Below are positions 36,267 to 45,643 of a stretch of DNA of 64,000 nt, in pieces; the first letter of the stretch is position 1; the number at the start of each line of letters is the position of its first letter. The position numbers and the translations under genes are program-made. Origin of the DNA: JBCCTX01 sp964468435 (GTDB lineage Bacteria > Bacteroidota > Bacteroidia > J057); contig CAYXVE010000002.1 in NCBI GenBank assembly GCA_964468435.1, positions 1 through 64,000 on the forward strand. The letters run 5' to 3'. The notes under the pieces are model-generated. The model did no database searches. It saw only the letters and a program-made list of their open reading frames with translations, and was not told the DNA's origin.

Positions 36267-36741
36267 TTAATATGACTCCTTGTGTTCCAACTCGACTCCC
36301 TTTAACACACCCTCGCCAGATAATTTTTCCTCAAAGGATTTGACAATCTGTATGTTAACATCTGTCCTGCAGATATGTACCTGTTCACGATGCGAGTCAA
36401 TGAGCCAACCCTCTAAGGATCCTTCCTGCATCTATTCTTCGATTTTCGCTTTTTGAGGATTGATTTGATCGCTGGATTCTGAAACCTGTAGAAGAATCCA
36501 ATAGGTATCAAAGCCGTTTCAAGCAATTCCAATGGGCTAAGAAATCAAGGATTTCGCTATTTTTATTTTCTGTGTTGCCCCTCATGGGTGTCATAATAAT
36601 TATGGGTCTATTGGCCTCCCATTCGATCCTCAGATTACTATTAGCTACACAGAATGCGAAGAATTCATCATTGTCCATCAGCTTCTGGTTCAGGAATGTC
36701 AATTCAAATCGTTCCATACCTACATCTGCGAAAATAACCAT
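36267..36741 (-). pseudogene. Decayed Uma2-family (DUF820, PD-(D/E)XK-like) gene
   Basis: The ATG at 36741 starts a Uma2 N-terminus: MDNDEFFAFCVANSNLRIEWEANRPIIIMTPMRGNTENKNSEI. This frame stops at a TGA after LKRL, although Uma2-like LLDSSTGF follows in the same frame. A large internal deletion removes the conserved Asp/Asp-x-Lys core. The C-terminus appears in another frame (about 36267-36410) as MQEGSLEGWLIDSHREQVHICR...KLSGEGVLKGVELEH, matching the family ending (GWLIDP...LSGE-VLPGF). Two disruptions plus a deletion make it a clear remnant. Confidence 0.78.
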
Positions 36742-36794
36742 TAATCCATTCTTACGTGCCTTTCATACTCTATCATTTTCCTATCTTTGCCCTT

Positions 36795-38867
36795 ATGAAT
36801 AACCAGTACAAAAGATACACCGTAACATCAGCACTTCCCTATGCCAATGGACCGCTCCACATCGGACATATAGCTGGAGCCTACCTGCCGGCAGACATTT
36901 ACGTGCGTTATCTTCGTTTGAGACATTGCGATGTGGTCTATGTATGTGGAAGTGACGAGCATGGTGCTGCTATTACACTCCGCGCTAAGAAAGAAGGTAC
37001 CACCCCCCGAGCGATTGTAGATAAGTACCACGCTATGATCAAAGAAACCTTTGAGCGCTTTGGAATTGCCTTTGACATTTATCACCGCACCTCTGAGCAG
37101 ATACATCACGAGACTTCCCAGGAAATATTTAAGATTTTATACGATCAAGGAGAATTTGTGGAGCAGGAATCAGAGCAATATTACGATGAAGAATTCGACC
37201 AATTTCTCGCAGACCGCTATGTCATGGGAACCTGTCCAGTCTGTGGACATGATAAGGCGTATGGAGATCAGTGTGAAAAATGTGGTTCTTCGCTGAGTCC
37301 TACCGATCTGATAGATCCAGTCTCTACATTGAGTGGAAAGAAGCCTGTACTAAAGACTACCAAACATTGGTACTTACCTTTAGATAAATATCAACCCTGG
37401 CTGGAGGAGTGGTTGCAAAAGGGGAAGAAGGGTAAATGGAAAAATAATGTATATGGGCAATGCGTATCATGGCTTAAACAAGGGCTACAACCCCGCTCGA
37501 TGACCCGGGATCTGGACTGGGGGGTAGATGTGCCTTTGGATGATGCTGAGGGTAAAAAGCTCTACGTATGGCTGGATGCACCCATTGGCTATATCTCTGC
37601 TACAAAGCAATGGGCACTGGATCATGGGAAAGACTGGGAAAAGTACTGGAAATTGCAGGATCAGGAAGCGGATAATGCCCGTTTGATTCACTTTATCGGA
37701 AAAGATAATATTGTATTTCACTGTATCATTTTTCCCTCAATCCTACATGCTACTGGACAGTATGTGCTTCCGGATAACGTGCCCGCCAATGAGTTTCTCA
37801 ATCTGGAGGGTGATAAGCTATCTACTTCACGCAATTGGGCAGTATGGCTCCACGAATACCTCGATGACTTCCCTGGAAAGCAGGATGTACTGCGTTATGT
37901 GTTGACTGCCATTTCGCCAGAGACAAAAGATAGTGAGTTTATCTGGAAAGATTATCAGGCTCGTAACAACAATGAGTTGGTAGCGATCCTCGGTAACTTT
38001 GTAAACCGGGTTATTGTCCTGACCAACAAGTACTTCAAAGGAGTAGTCCCTTCCACAAAGGACTGGAGCGAACTCCCAGTTGGAAAGGCTGCGATGGATG
38101 AAATCAGAACACATATTCAGAAAGCTGAGGATAGTCTGGAAAACTTTCGCTTTCGCGAAGCGCAAAGCGAATTTATGAACGTGGCCCGCGTGGGGAACAA
38201 ATATCTCACTGATGAGGAACCCTGGAAAAAATGGAAAACAGAACCTGAAGTCGTTGAACCGATTTTGAATACCTGTCTTCAGATTATTTATCAACTAGGT
38301 GTGTTATCCAGACCATTTTTACCCAATACTTCAGCAAAAATTGCTAAGCTGCTGAATATCCCGATAGAACAGCTTACCTGGGAATCCCTGAACCAATCAT
38401 ATTATCTGGTTCCAGGACATGAGATTCTTCAGGGTAAACCTGATTTACTTTTCGAAAAAGTGGAAGATGAAGTGATCGAGCAGCAACTCGCTAAACTGGG
38501 TGGGGGACAAGAAGCGGGAAAAAATATCGTTCCCCAGAAGGATGAAATTACCTTTGATGATTTTCAGCAGATGGATATTCGCATCGGAACAATACTGGAA
38601 GCTGAAAAAGTTAAAAAAGCGGATAAACTTATGAAGTTTGTAGTAGATACAGGTGTAGATACCCGTACAATTGTATCGGGGGTGGCACAGTTTTTCAATC
38701 CTGAAGATCTGATTGGCAAACAGGTTACTATACTGATCAACCTCAAGCCACGTAAAATTCGTGGAGTAGAATCACAGGGGATGATTTTGTTTGCAGAAGA
38801 TAGTGAAGGGGTTCTTCATCTACTCAATCCGGCAGAAAATGTTAATCCAGGATCTTCTGTCAAATAA
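36795..38867 (+). CDS. metG: Methionine-tRNA ligase with C-terminal tRNA-binding domain
   Basis: 690 residues from the ATG at 36795 (the frame opens upstream at 36756). Class-I signature HIGH is seen in ANGPLHIGHIAGAY. The Cys4 zinc knuckle is CPVC...CEKC (about residues 145-165). KMSKS appears as KLSTSRNW. The last 110 residues form the EMAP/Trbp111 dimerisation and tRNA-binding domain (DFQQMDIRIGTI...KPRKIRGVESQGMILFA). It charges initiator and elongator tRNA-Met in the cytoplasm. Its stop is 2 bp from the end of the convergent serine hydrolase gene. Confidence 0.97.
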   Translation: MNNQYKRYTVTSALPYANGPLHIGHIAGAYLPADIYVRYLRLRHCDVVYVCGSDEHGAAITLRAKKEGTTPRAIVDKYHAMIKETFERFGIAFDIYHRTSEQIHHETSQEIFKILYDQGEFVEQESEQYYDEEFDQFLADRYVMGTCPVCGHDKAYGDQCEKCGSSLSPTDLIDPVSTLSGKKPVLKTTKHWYLPLDKYQPWLEEWLQKGKKGKWKNNVYGQCVSWLKQGLQPRSMTRDLDWGVDVPLDDAEGKKLYVWLDAPIGYISATKQWALDHGKDWEKYWKLQDQEADNARLIHFIGKDNIVFHCIIFPSILHATGQYVLPDNVPANEFLNLEGDKLSTSRNWAVWLHEYLDDFPGKQDVLRYVLTAISPETKDSEFIWKDYQARNNNELVAILGNFVNRVIVLTNKYFKGVVPSTKDWSELPVGKAAMDEIRTHIQKAEDSLENFRFREAQSEFMNVARVGNKYLTDEEPWKKWKTEPEVVEPILNTCLQIIYQLGVLSRPFLPNTSAKIAKLLNIPIEQLTWESLNQSYYLVPGHEILQGKPDLLFEKVEDEVIEQQLAKLGGGQEAGKNIVPQKDEITFDDFQQMDIRIGTILEAEKVKKADKLMKFVVDTGVDTRTIVSGVAQFFNPEDLIGKQVTILINLKPRKIRGVESQGMILFAEDSEGVLHLLNPAENVNPGSSVK

Positions 38868-38869
38868 TC

Positions 38870-40996
38870 TCATCTTGAATCATCAAGCTTGGTAGCTGTG
38901 TTATCACTCGCCTGGCTATTTGCCCTGGTAAAGTATGTAGGATATTCAGTCCTTCTTTCGTATTTCCGGGGAGGAATCTCGAGGGCATCATAAATGACCT
39001 GATGTATGCGCTCGCGTATCCTCAAAACCTGCAACCTACGGTTTTTGGCGCTGGGATGTACACGGTTTGACAGGAATACATAGACAATGTCGTGTTCCGG
39101 GTCAGCCCATACACAAGTACCTGTAAATCCAGTGTGCCCAAATGTTTGTGGAGAAGCACTTCGGGCTATGATATAGGGCCTGTCCAATGGAGGCTTGTCA
39201 AATCCTAATCCACGGGTATAGCCATAGTTGGCCGTAAATTTTGATATAGTTTCCGGACGGAGGTACTGATAACCTCCATAAGAACCTCCGTTGAGTAGCA
39301 TCTGGAATATGACAGCCAGATCGTTTGCATTGGAAAATAGCCCTGCGTGTCCAGCCTCGCCGCCCATCAGGGCAGCAACAGGGTCGTGAACAATGCCGTG
39401 TATCAAGGTATCAAGCTTGGAATTATATTCAGTGGGGACAATTTGCTCTTTATCAAATTGATCCAGCGGATTGAAACACAGATACTGCAGTCCCAACTTC
39501 CGGTAAAACTGATCGCTTAGATACAATGAGAAATTCTGTTGGGATAGAGAGTCTATCAGCCTGCGCATAAGCATCATATTTACATCGCTATACTGATAGC
39601 GTGATGGACTTAAAGGCAGTTGCATGGTGGCTTTCCATACCATATTACCGGTTTCTTCGGTGTAGTCCATAAAGTATGTCGAGTGGGTACGACGGTATGA
39701 ACTGCTCAAAACTGAGGATTGCTTGGCAAAGTTGTAAAAGCCCGAGAGCGATAAGGAAGGCTGTAAGCCTGATGTATGTGTAAGTAATTCTAGCGGAGTA
39801 ACATCAAATATTGCAGGAACCCTGGGATTACCCTTATTTTCCCATCTTCCCAATAGCATAAGGGTATCCCGATATCTCAGGGTATCATCCTCGCTCAGAA
39901 CAACTGGATTGGGTGAGGACTCTATCTGCGTAATTAGATCTTTATAACTGAGGGTATCCCATACCCTGATAGATTCAGGTACCAGCTGGTAGCGAAAATA
40001 CTTCCTGAGAGGCTGATTGAGTTTTAAGTTCCCGTTTTCGTATAATTTCATAGCTGCCAGGGTGGTAGCTGCTACTTTAGTTACGGAAGCGATGTCGTAC
40101 AAATGATTAATCGATACGACTTGGGAATCCTGACTGTAGGTATGTGTCCCAAATGCCTTTTGATAGATTACCTTGCCTTTTCTGGCAAGTAGCACCTGAC
40201 AACCAGGCATGGCAGAATCTGCAATTCCCTCATATACAATGCTATCAATCATAGAGAGTGATCTGGAGGGAATTCCCACCAGTTCAGGGAAGCCGTATGA
40301 AAGCCGGGTGATAGAAGTCATATCTCCCACCTCTTCCAATTCTTCCAGTCCTGTGAGCATGGGAACGACTCCTTTTGCAACAATCCCTCCAAAAAGGATC
40401 TGCGCTGCTAAAGACTGACTGATCGGATCGTTATTGTAGACCTGAAGCCATGTGCTAGATCTACCTGTCTTCTGTAGGACATCCAAATTTCTGAAATTAA
40501 CAACTACTACTTCGGTTTTAGTCTGGAGTTTTTGAATGAAAGACTGTATTACAGAATCTTTTACTTCACCATTGATGGCAAGTATGATGGGACTGAAATA
40601 ACCCAGATAATTGGGGTTCGTCTCAGTTACAGATACGACCTCATCTGTAAGAATTTCCGCGTAATAGCTTAGGTATTCCTCGAATACAGGGAGTTCAGGA
40701 CCGATTGTCAGCAAATATAATCTTTGGATGTCCAGTTCTTGAAATGGGATAATCCCATGCCTGTTGTCCATCAGGCTAATCTGATTAACGGCACTTTCAT
40801 AGGCAGCCAGTTGATTGATCTCATCTTCTTTAGCATGGAACAGTTGAGGATTATATTGCTTGTCATATTCCAGCTTTTTTGTCTCAGGCCTGAATTTTGC
40901 ACGTTTAAAGGGCTTGAATTCCAAAAGCACGGTACTATCCCAAGCTATGTATAGTCCTAGCCAGATATAGAATGATATGTAAACAATTCTTTTCAT
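38870..40996 (-). CDS. Serine hydrolase (class C beta-lactamase type) with N-terminal GH3 C-terminal-like domain
   Basis: 708 residues. The frame starts with TTG at 40999, directly followed by ATG at 40996, which is preferred. A signal/anchor helix (MKRIVYISFYIWLGLYIAW) is followed by about 230 residues resembling only the C-terminal domain of GH3 enzymes (NQISLMDNRHGIIPFQEL...). From about residue 245 a beta-lactamase-type domain has PGCQVLLARKGKVIYQKAFGTHTY, SVTK (SxxK nucleophile), YSDVN (YxN-like) and HTG. In related Bacteroidota proteins a full GH3 catalytic domain precedes this; here it is absent. A role in cell-wall recycling is inferred. Confidence 0.85.
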   Translation of the reverse strand: MKRIVYISFYIWLGLYIAWDSTVLLEFKPFKRAKFRPETKKLEYDKQYNPQLFHAKEDEINQLAAYESAVNQISLMDNRHGIIPFQELDIQRLYLLTIGPELPVFEEYLSYYAEILTDEVVSVTETNPNYLGYFSPIILAINGEVKDSVIQSFIQKLQTKTEVVVVNFRNLDVLQKTGRSSTWLQVYNNDPISQSLAAQILFGGIVAKGVVPMLTGLEELEEVGDMTSITRLSYGFPELVGIPSRSLSMIDSIVYEGIADSAMPGCQVLLARKGKVIYQKAFGTHTYSQDSQVVSINHLYDIASVTKVAATTLAAMKLYENGNLKLNQPLRKYFRYQLVPESIRVWDTLSYKDLITQIESSPNPVVLSEDDTLRYRDTLMLLGRWENKGNPRVPAIFDVTPLELLTHTSGLQPSLSLSGFYNFAKQSSVLSSSYRRTHSTYFMDYTEETGNMVWKATMQLPLSPSRYQYSDVNMMLMRRLIDSLSQQNFSLYLSDQFYRKLGLQYLCFNPLDQFDKEQIVPTEYNSKLDTLIHGIVHDPVAALMGGEAGHAGLFSNANDLAVIFQMLLNGGSYGGYQYLRPETISKFTANYGYTRGLGFDKPPLDRPYIIARSASPQTFGHTGFTGTCVWADPEHDIVYVFLSNRVHPSAKNRRLQVLRIRERIHQVIYDALEIPPRKYERRTEYPTYFTRANSQASDNTATKLDDSR

Positions 40997-40999
40997 CAA

Positions 41000-41364
41000 T
41001 TTACAGTTGCCTTCCTGATTTTTACTAAAAAAACTTAGATGAGTTGCTCACAAATCTTTTATATATATATGGCAAAATTGCAGCCAAGGTTGCTTGTTAG
41101 ATTATCCCAAAAATCGAAATAAATTGAGATTTGGGATGTTTATGAATGATTTATGATTTTAAAACAATGATAATCAATATTTTAACCAATATTTATTTTA
41201 TACTAGAATATTACAGTCTATGAATAAAATGAGACAACACATCCCAATATTATGACCATTCACCCTTTCAAAACTACGATTTACCCCTTCTTCTTTATTG
41301 TAGAAAAAATTTCGATCTTACGATTCTCATTTTCCTGAATACCTGTCCAACAATACCAGTAAGA
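41000..41364. other. Intergenic region, no gene seen
   Basis: 365 bases between the divergent serine hydrolase and nth genes. It is AT-rich and includes a TATATATATA run near 41060. No ORF, tRNA or strong hairpin was recognised. Both genes must take their promoters from here. Confidence 0.5.
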
Positions 41365-42000
41365 ATGACCAAAAAAGAGAAAGTTGAATTTGTGATTGAC
41401 ACACTAGAAAGATTATACCCCACTACTCCTATTCCCCTTCAACACCAGGACCCCTACACATTATTGATAGCAGTTTTACTTTCTGCCCAGTGTACAGATG
41501 AACGCGTCAATCAGGTCACCCCCTATTTATTTGCAAAAGCAGACGATCCCTTTGAAATGAAAAACTTACCTGTTGACGAGATCCGGGACATTATCAGGCC
41601 ATGTGGCCTTTCTCCACGTAAATCTAAGGCCATATCCCAGTTATCTCATCTCCTCGTAGAGAAGTATGGTGGTAAGGTGCCCCAAACCTTTGAAGAACTG
41701 GAAGCATTGCCTGGAGTCGGACACAAAACAGCCTCTGTTGTTATGTCTCAGGCTTTTGGACATGCTGCATTTCCGGTTGACACACATATTCACAGGCTGA
41801 TGTATCGCTGGACACTTTCAACTGGAAAAAACGTTGTGCAAACAGAGAAAGATGCAAAAAGAATATTTCCCGAGGAATTGTGGAATAAATTACATCTGCA
41901 GATTATCTATTTTGGAAGAGCGTATTGCCCGGCACGGGGTCATATACCTACAGAATGTCCTATTTGCAGTAAGATTGGAAGAAAGACGCTTTTCAAATAG
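41365..42000 (+). CDS. nth: Endonuclease III (DNA glycosylase/AP lyase)
   Basis: 211 residues. The helix-hairpin-helix motif LPGVGHKTASVV carries catalytic K121, and VDTHIHRL carries catalytic D139. It removes oxidised pyrimidines from DNA in base-excision repair. The C-terminal cluster region is altered: CPARGHIPTECPIC keeps C188, C198 and C201 in a C-x9-C-x2-C spacing, and no fourth Cys follows. The E. coli enzyme has C-x6-C-x2-C-x5-C. A [4Fe-4S] cluster is therefore unlikely. The rest of the protein is complete, so activity is still expected. Confidence 0.95.
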   Translation: MTKKEKVEFVIDTLERLYPTTPIPLQHQDPYTLLIAVLLSAQCTDERVNQVTPYLFAKADDPFEMKNLPVDEIRDIIRPCGLSPRKSKAISQLSHLLVEKYGGKVPQTFEELEALPGVGHKTASVVMSQAFGHAAFPVDTHIHRLMYRWTLSTGKNVVQTEKDAKRIFPEELWNKLHLQIIYFGRAYCPARGHIPTECPICSKIGRKTLFK

Positions 42001-42105
42001 AGATTGAACCAATATCGAACGAGATACGTTTTGGTTTAATATGGACGATGAATTTGAAAAGGAAGAATACGTTCACGGGGATATAAATTATAAATACGAG
42101 TTGAT

Positions 42106-44460
42106 ATGAAGGAAGAAATGACTAGCCCACCTATACAAGAGCAACAGATTCACGAATCATATGCGTTGCTTACCTTTTTGCCTATGTTGTATGTAGCATG
42201 GGCAGACGAGGTACTATCGCCTAGTGAGATACAACTGATACACGATAAAATCAAACAGCAGACATGGCTTACAGATGAGGATAGGCATATTTTGTGTGGA
42301 TGGACTGATCCGGTACACCCGCCTTCTGCCAGGGAGTTAAGACGCTGGTTGGGACTCATACGCCAGACAGCTCATAACTTTCCCGCACGTAAAAAACAAT
42401 CCCTGGTAGATATTGGTCTGGAAATGGCCTTTATGGGACAAAATGGTGGAGTCCGGGTAAACATACACGAAGATGCCTTAAAGGCACTCAAGGACATTGA
42501 AGAGATTCTGGATGTTACCGATCCGGATATTATTGATGAGATGATCATGCAGGAGACTCGGGAGGAAGAGTCTCTGGAGCCTGTATTGAAACCATCTTTT
42601 GATCATGAAGTACTGGGGGATATACTTGACCGGGATGCGCCTGACCTGAAAAGACGTGTAAGAAGTCTGATATCTGATCCCATTTTCAAGATTAAGCATT
42701 ATGAGAATAAAGAAGCGTATCGCCGGAAAGTGTATGAGTGGTGTAAGTTGCTTGCAGATCAGGGACTTGGATCGCTGGCATACCCTGAATCCTATGGAGG
42801 TAAAGGTGATATGGGCAGTTATATCGCAGCATTTGAGACGCTTGCATACCATGACCTAAGTCTTGTAATCAAGTTTGGGGTACAGTTTGGCCTCTGGGGG
42901 GGTAGTGTATACAATCTCGGATCTGCGTATCATCACAAGGCATTTTTGCCTGATATAGGTACTCTGGACCTTCCGGGCTGTTTTGCCATGACAGAAGCAG
43001 GACACGGCTCCAATGTCCGAGACTTGGAGACCACGGCTACCTACGATCCAGAAACCGAGACCTTTATCATTCATACCCCATCCCCATCGGCATTCAAGGA
43101 ATATATTGGGAATGCTGCTCTTCATGGACGTATGGCGACCGTTTTTGCACAGCTATATACGGAAGGAGAATGTTATGGTGTACATGCTTTTTTGGTGCCC
43201 ATCAGAGATGCTGAGGGGCAGCCTATGCCAGGGGTAACCATTGCAGATAGTGGTGATAAGCTTGGGTTAAATGGCGTAGATAACGGCAGGCTATGGTTTC
43301 ATCAGGTACATATTCCCAGGGAAAATCTACTGGACCGCTTTGCATCTGTGAGTCCGGAAGGAGCATACAGCAGTCCCATTGCAAGTGAATCCCGCAGGTT
43401 TTTTACGATGCTGAGCACCTTGGTCGGCGGCAGGGTGAGTGTACCGCTCGCTGCACTCAGTGCAGCCAAAAATGCGCTGACTATATCGATCAAGTATGCA
43501 AACCAGCGGCGACAATTTGGTCCGGAGGGTCGGCCTGAGATACCGATCATGAATTATCCGACTCACCAACGCAGGTTGATTCCTCGACTGGCAAAGACTT
43601 ATGCCTTGGATTTCGCGCTAAAATATGTCAAATCCAGATACCTCAATCACACCAAAGAAGACATACGCGAGATAGAGGCACTAGCAGCAGGTATCAAGTC
43701 TATTGCAACCTGGCATACTACAGATACCCTACAGACCTGCCGTGAAGCCTGTGGGGGAAATGGGTACCTGGCCGTAAACCGACTTGCAGACCTTAAAGGA
43801 GATACCGATATATTTACTACTTTCGAAGGAGACAACATGGTCTTATTGCAGTTGGTAGCCAAAGGTCGCCTGTCTGAATTTAAACAGCGCTTTAGTTCGA
43901 TGAACTTCTTTGGCTTTGTGCGTTATGTTGGCCAACAAGCTGCCACTGCCATTGCGGAGTTAAATCCTGTCATTATACGTAAGACGGATTCGGCTCACCT
44001 GAGATCCTTTGAGTTCTTGTTAAATGCATTTACATACCGTGAAACCAGCCTGGTAAGTTCCGCTGCACGAAGACTCAAACATCGTCTTGATCAGGGTATG
44101 GATTCCTTTGATGCATTTATGGAGACTCAGACTCACCTGGTTATGATGGCAGAAGCCTACATAGACAGCATAATCCTGGAGAAATTTATCAAAGGGGTAG
44201 AAGAGACTACAAATCCCGAAGTTCAGGAGATCCTTCAAAAACTTTGCACCCTGTATGCATTGAGTGAAATTGAGGTGAATAGCGGTTGGTATTTAGAAAA
44301 GGGATATATCGAAAGTAGTAAGAGCAAAGCCATCAGGAGCGAAGTGGATAATCTCTGTCAGGAACTGTTGCCAGAACTGGAAGGATTGGTGGATGCCTTC
44401 CGCATCCCTCATTCTTGTATTGCTGCTCCCATTGCTTTGAATTATCCGGAAAGTTCTTGA
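42106..44460 (+). CDS. Acyl-CoA dehydrogenase/oxidase with N-terminal TerB-like domain
   Basis: 784 residues. Residues about 20-95 form a small helical domain of TerB-like character (LPMLYVAWADEVLSPSEIQLIHDKI). The acyl-CoA oxidase-type flavoprotein follows: GCFAMTEAGHGSNV (FAD/substrate loop, near 295), GGRVSVPLAALSAAKNAL, YANQRRQFGP, CREACGGNGYLAVNRL, and TTFEGDN with the catalytic Glu. It would introduce the trans-2 double bond of fatty acyl-CoA. Whether O2 or an electron-transfer flavoprotein accepts the electrons cannot be told from sequence. Start ATG at 42106, about 105 bp after nth. Confidence 0.9.
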   Translation: MKEEMTSPPIQEQQIHESYALLTFLPMLYVAWADEVLSPSEIQLIHDKIKQQTWLTDEDRHILCGWTDPVHPPSARELRRWLGLIRQTAHNFPARKKQSLVDIGLEMAFMGQNGGVRVNIHEDALKALKDIEEILDVTDPDIIDEMIMQETREEESLEPVLKPSFDHEVLGDILDRDAPDLKRRVRSLISDPIFKIKHYENKEAYRRKVYEWCKLLADQGLGSLAYPESYGGKGDMGSYIAAFETLAYHDLSLVIKFGVQFGLWGGSVYNLGSAYHHKAFLPDIGTLDLPGCFAMTEAGHGSNVRDLETTATYDPETETFIIHTPSPSAFKEYIGNAALHGRMATVFAQLYTEGECYGVHAFLVPIRDAEGQPMPGVTIADSGDKLGLNGVDNGRLWFHQVHIPRENLLDRFASVSPEGAYSSPIASESRRFFTMLSTLVGGRVSVPLAALSAAKNALTISIKYANQRRQFGPEGRPEIPIMNYPTHQRRLIPRLAKTYALDFALKYVKSRYLNHTKEDIREIEALAAGIKSIATWHTTDTLQTCREACGGNGYLAVNRLADLKGDTDIFTTFEGDNMVLLQLVAKGRLSEFKQRFSSMNFFGFVRYVGQQAATAIAELNPVIIRKTDSAHLRSFEFLLNAFTYRETSLVSSAARRLKHRLDQGMDSFDAFMETQTHLVMMAEAYIDSIILEKFIKGVEETTNPEVQEILQKLCTLYALSEIEVNSGWYLEKGYIESSKSKAIRSEVDNLCQELLPELEGLVDAFRIPHSCIAAPIALNYPESS

Positions 44461-44601
44461 TGGAAATTTCTGCGGGATTCTATTGTAATAAAATCTACAA
44501 GTCAGAATCCCATATATAATTTATGAAACTTCATTTTAGGTCGTTCTCCGGGACTTCTCGTTTGTTTGTGATAGCTTTATGGGATAGGCCCTGGGCTGTA
44601 A

Positions 44602-45051
44602 TTATCTTGGTACTAGCCGTATATAAAACTGATCCCCCTCCTGCAGATACCTGATCCACATTTCGTCATTTTTTAACCTCAATATCTCCACATCCAGACG
44701 AAATTGGGTTTCTGTGGTATCTGTAGGATCAAGGTAGGTCAGCCGCATCCGTTCTTTATTACTCAAAAATATCCAGTCCCCCTCCCAGAATCTTTCTACC
44801 GTATCAGTCTCTAACTTCAGGGTCCAGTCAAAATCACTGTCCTTATCAAAATTCATGTCAAAGAGATCGTAGCGATTGGTCTCATCTATATTGTTTCTGG
44901 AGATCAGTTCAGCTGTCCAGTTGTTTTCAACACGTCCCTCTGCCGAACGGATGCTGAAAAGTGGGCCATCTTCATATCGGCGACAGCTCAGCAATACTCC
45001 ACTTAACAATACGATCCAAAACAAATATCTGATAGAATGATTTATCTGCAT
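44602..45051 (-). CDS. Small lipocalin-like lipoprotein
   Basis: 149 residues from the ATG at 45051 (the frame opens at a TTG at 45069). The lipoprotein signal ends in GVLLSC. The mature part is beta-rich with alternating polar residues (DWTLKLETDTVERFWEGDWIFLS, TQFRLDVEILRLKNDEMWIRYL), as in lipocalin-type domains. No family name can be given with certainty. It is divergent from recX and convergent with the acyl-CoA oxidase gene. Confidence 0.65.
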   Translation of the reverse strand: MQINHSIRYLFWIVLLSGVLLSCRRYEDGPLFSIRSAEGRVENNWTAELISRNNIDETNRYDLFDMNFDKDSDFDWTLKLETDTVERFWEGDWIFLSNKERMRLTYLDPTDTTETQFRLDVEILRLKNDEMWIRYLQEGDQFYIRLVPR

Positions 45052-45172
45052 ATGTCTTATAATTGTCAATAAAACTTGTCAAAAACCGTGCTAGTTAGAT
45101 TAAAACAAGTTCAAATTAAAGATTAGTTCTAACATTCATCGACCCAAAATATTATCACGAAATTAGTCTCAC

Positions 45173-45643
45173 TTGGATGTAGATAAAGATATACTAAGGA
45201 AAATCTATCGTTATTGCGCTTATCAGGAGCGATGCAAGAGCGAAGTGCGGCAGAAGCTCGCAGATCTGGGAGTGGATCACAGTGACATAGAAAGCTGGAT
45301 TGTACACCTGGAAGATGAACGATTTCTGGATGAAACTAGATTTGTACACACCTACGTGAGAAGCAAGTTCAATTTGAAAAAATGGGGCAAATACAAAATC
45401 ACGTCTGAATTAAAATCCAGGCAAGTAGACCCTGACTTGATACTTAAGGCGATTGAAGCAGAGATAGATGACCAACAATACTATTATACCGTATTTATGC
45501 TAGCAGAGAGTAAACTGCATCAAATCGGCGGTCAGCTTTCTCTGGATAGTAAACAAAAAATATCTTTTTATCTCAATCAGAAAGGCTACGGCTGGCTGGA
45601 AATTCGGGAGACTTTAAAAAGACTCGAGAAAGCCAATCAATAA
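45173..45643 (+). CDS. recX: Regulatory protein RecX
   Basis: 156 residues. Three-helix RecX repeats can be read: AYQERCKSEVRQKLADLGV, WIVHLEDERFLDETRFVHTYVRSKF and KWGKYKITSELKSRQVDPDLI. RecX binds RecA filaments and limits strand exchange. The start is a TTG at 45173; no ATG is available in frame before the first repeat. The 3' end overlaps the convergent M28 peptidase gene by 30 bp. recA is not in the window. Confidence 0.88.
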   Translation: MDVDKDILRKIYRYCAYQERCKSEVRQKLADLGVDHSDIESWIVHLEDERFLDETRFVHTYVRSKFNLKKWGKYKITSELKSRQVDPDLILKAIEAEIDDQQYYYTVFMLAESKLHQIGGQLSLDSKQKISFYLNQKGYGWLEIRETLKRLEKANQ

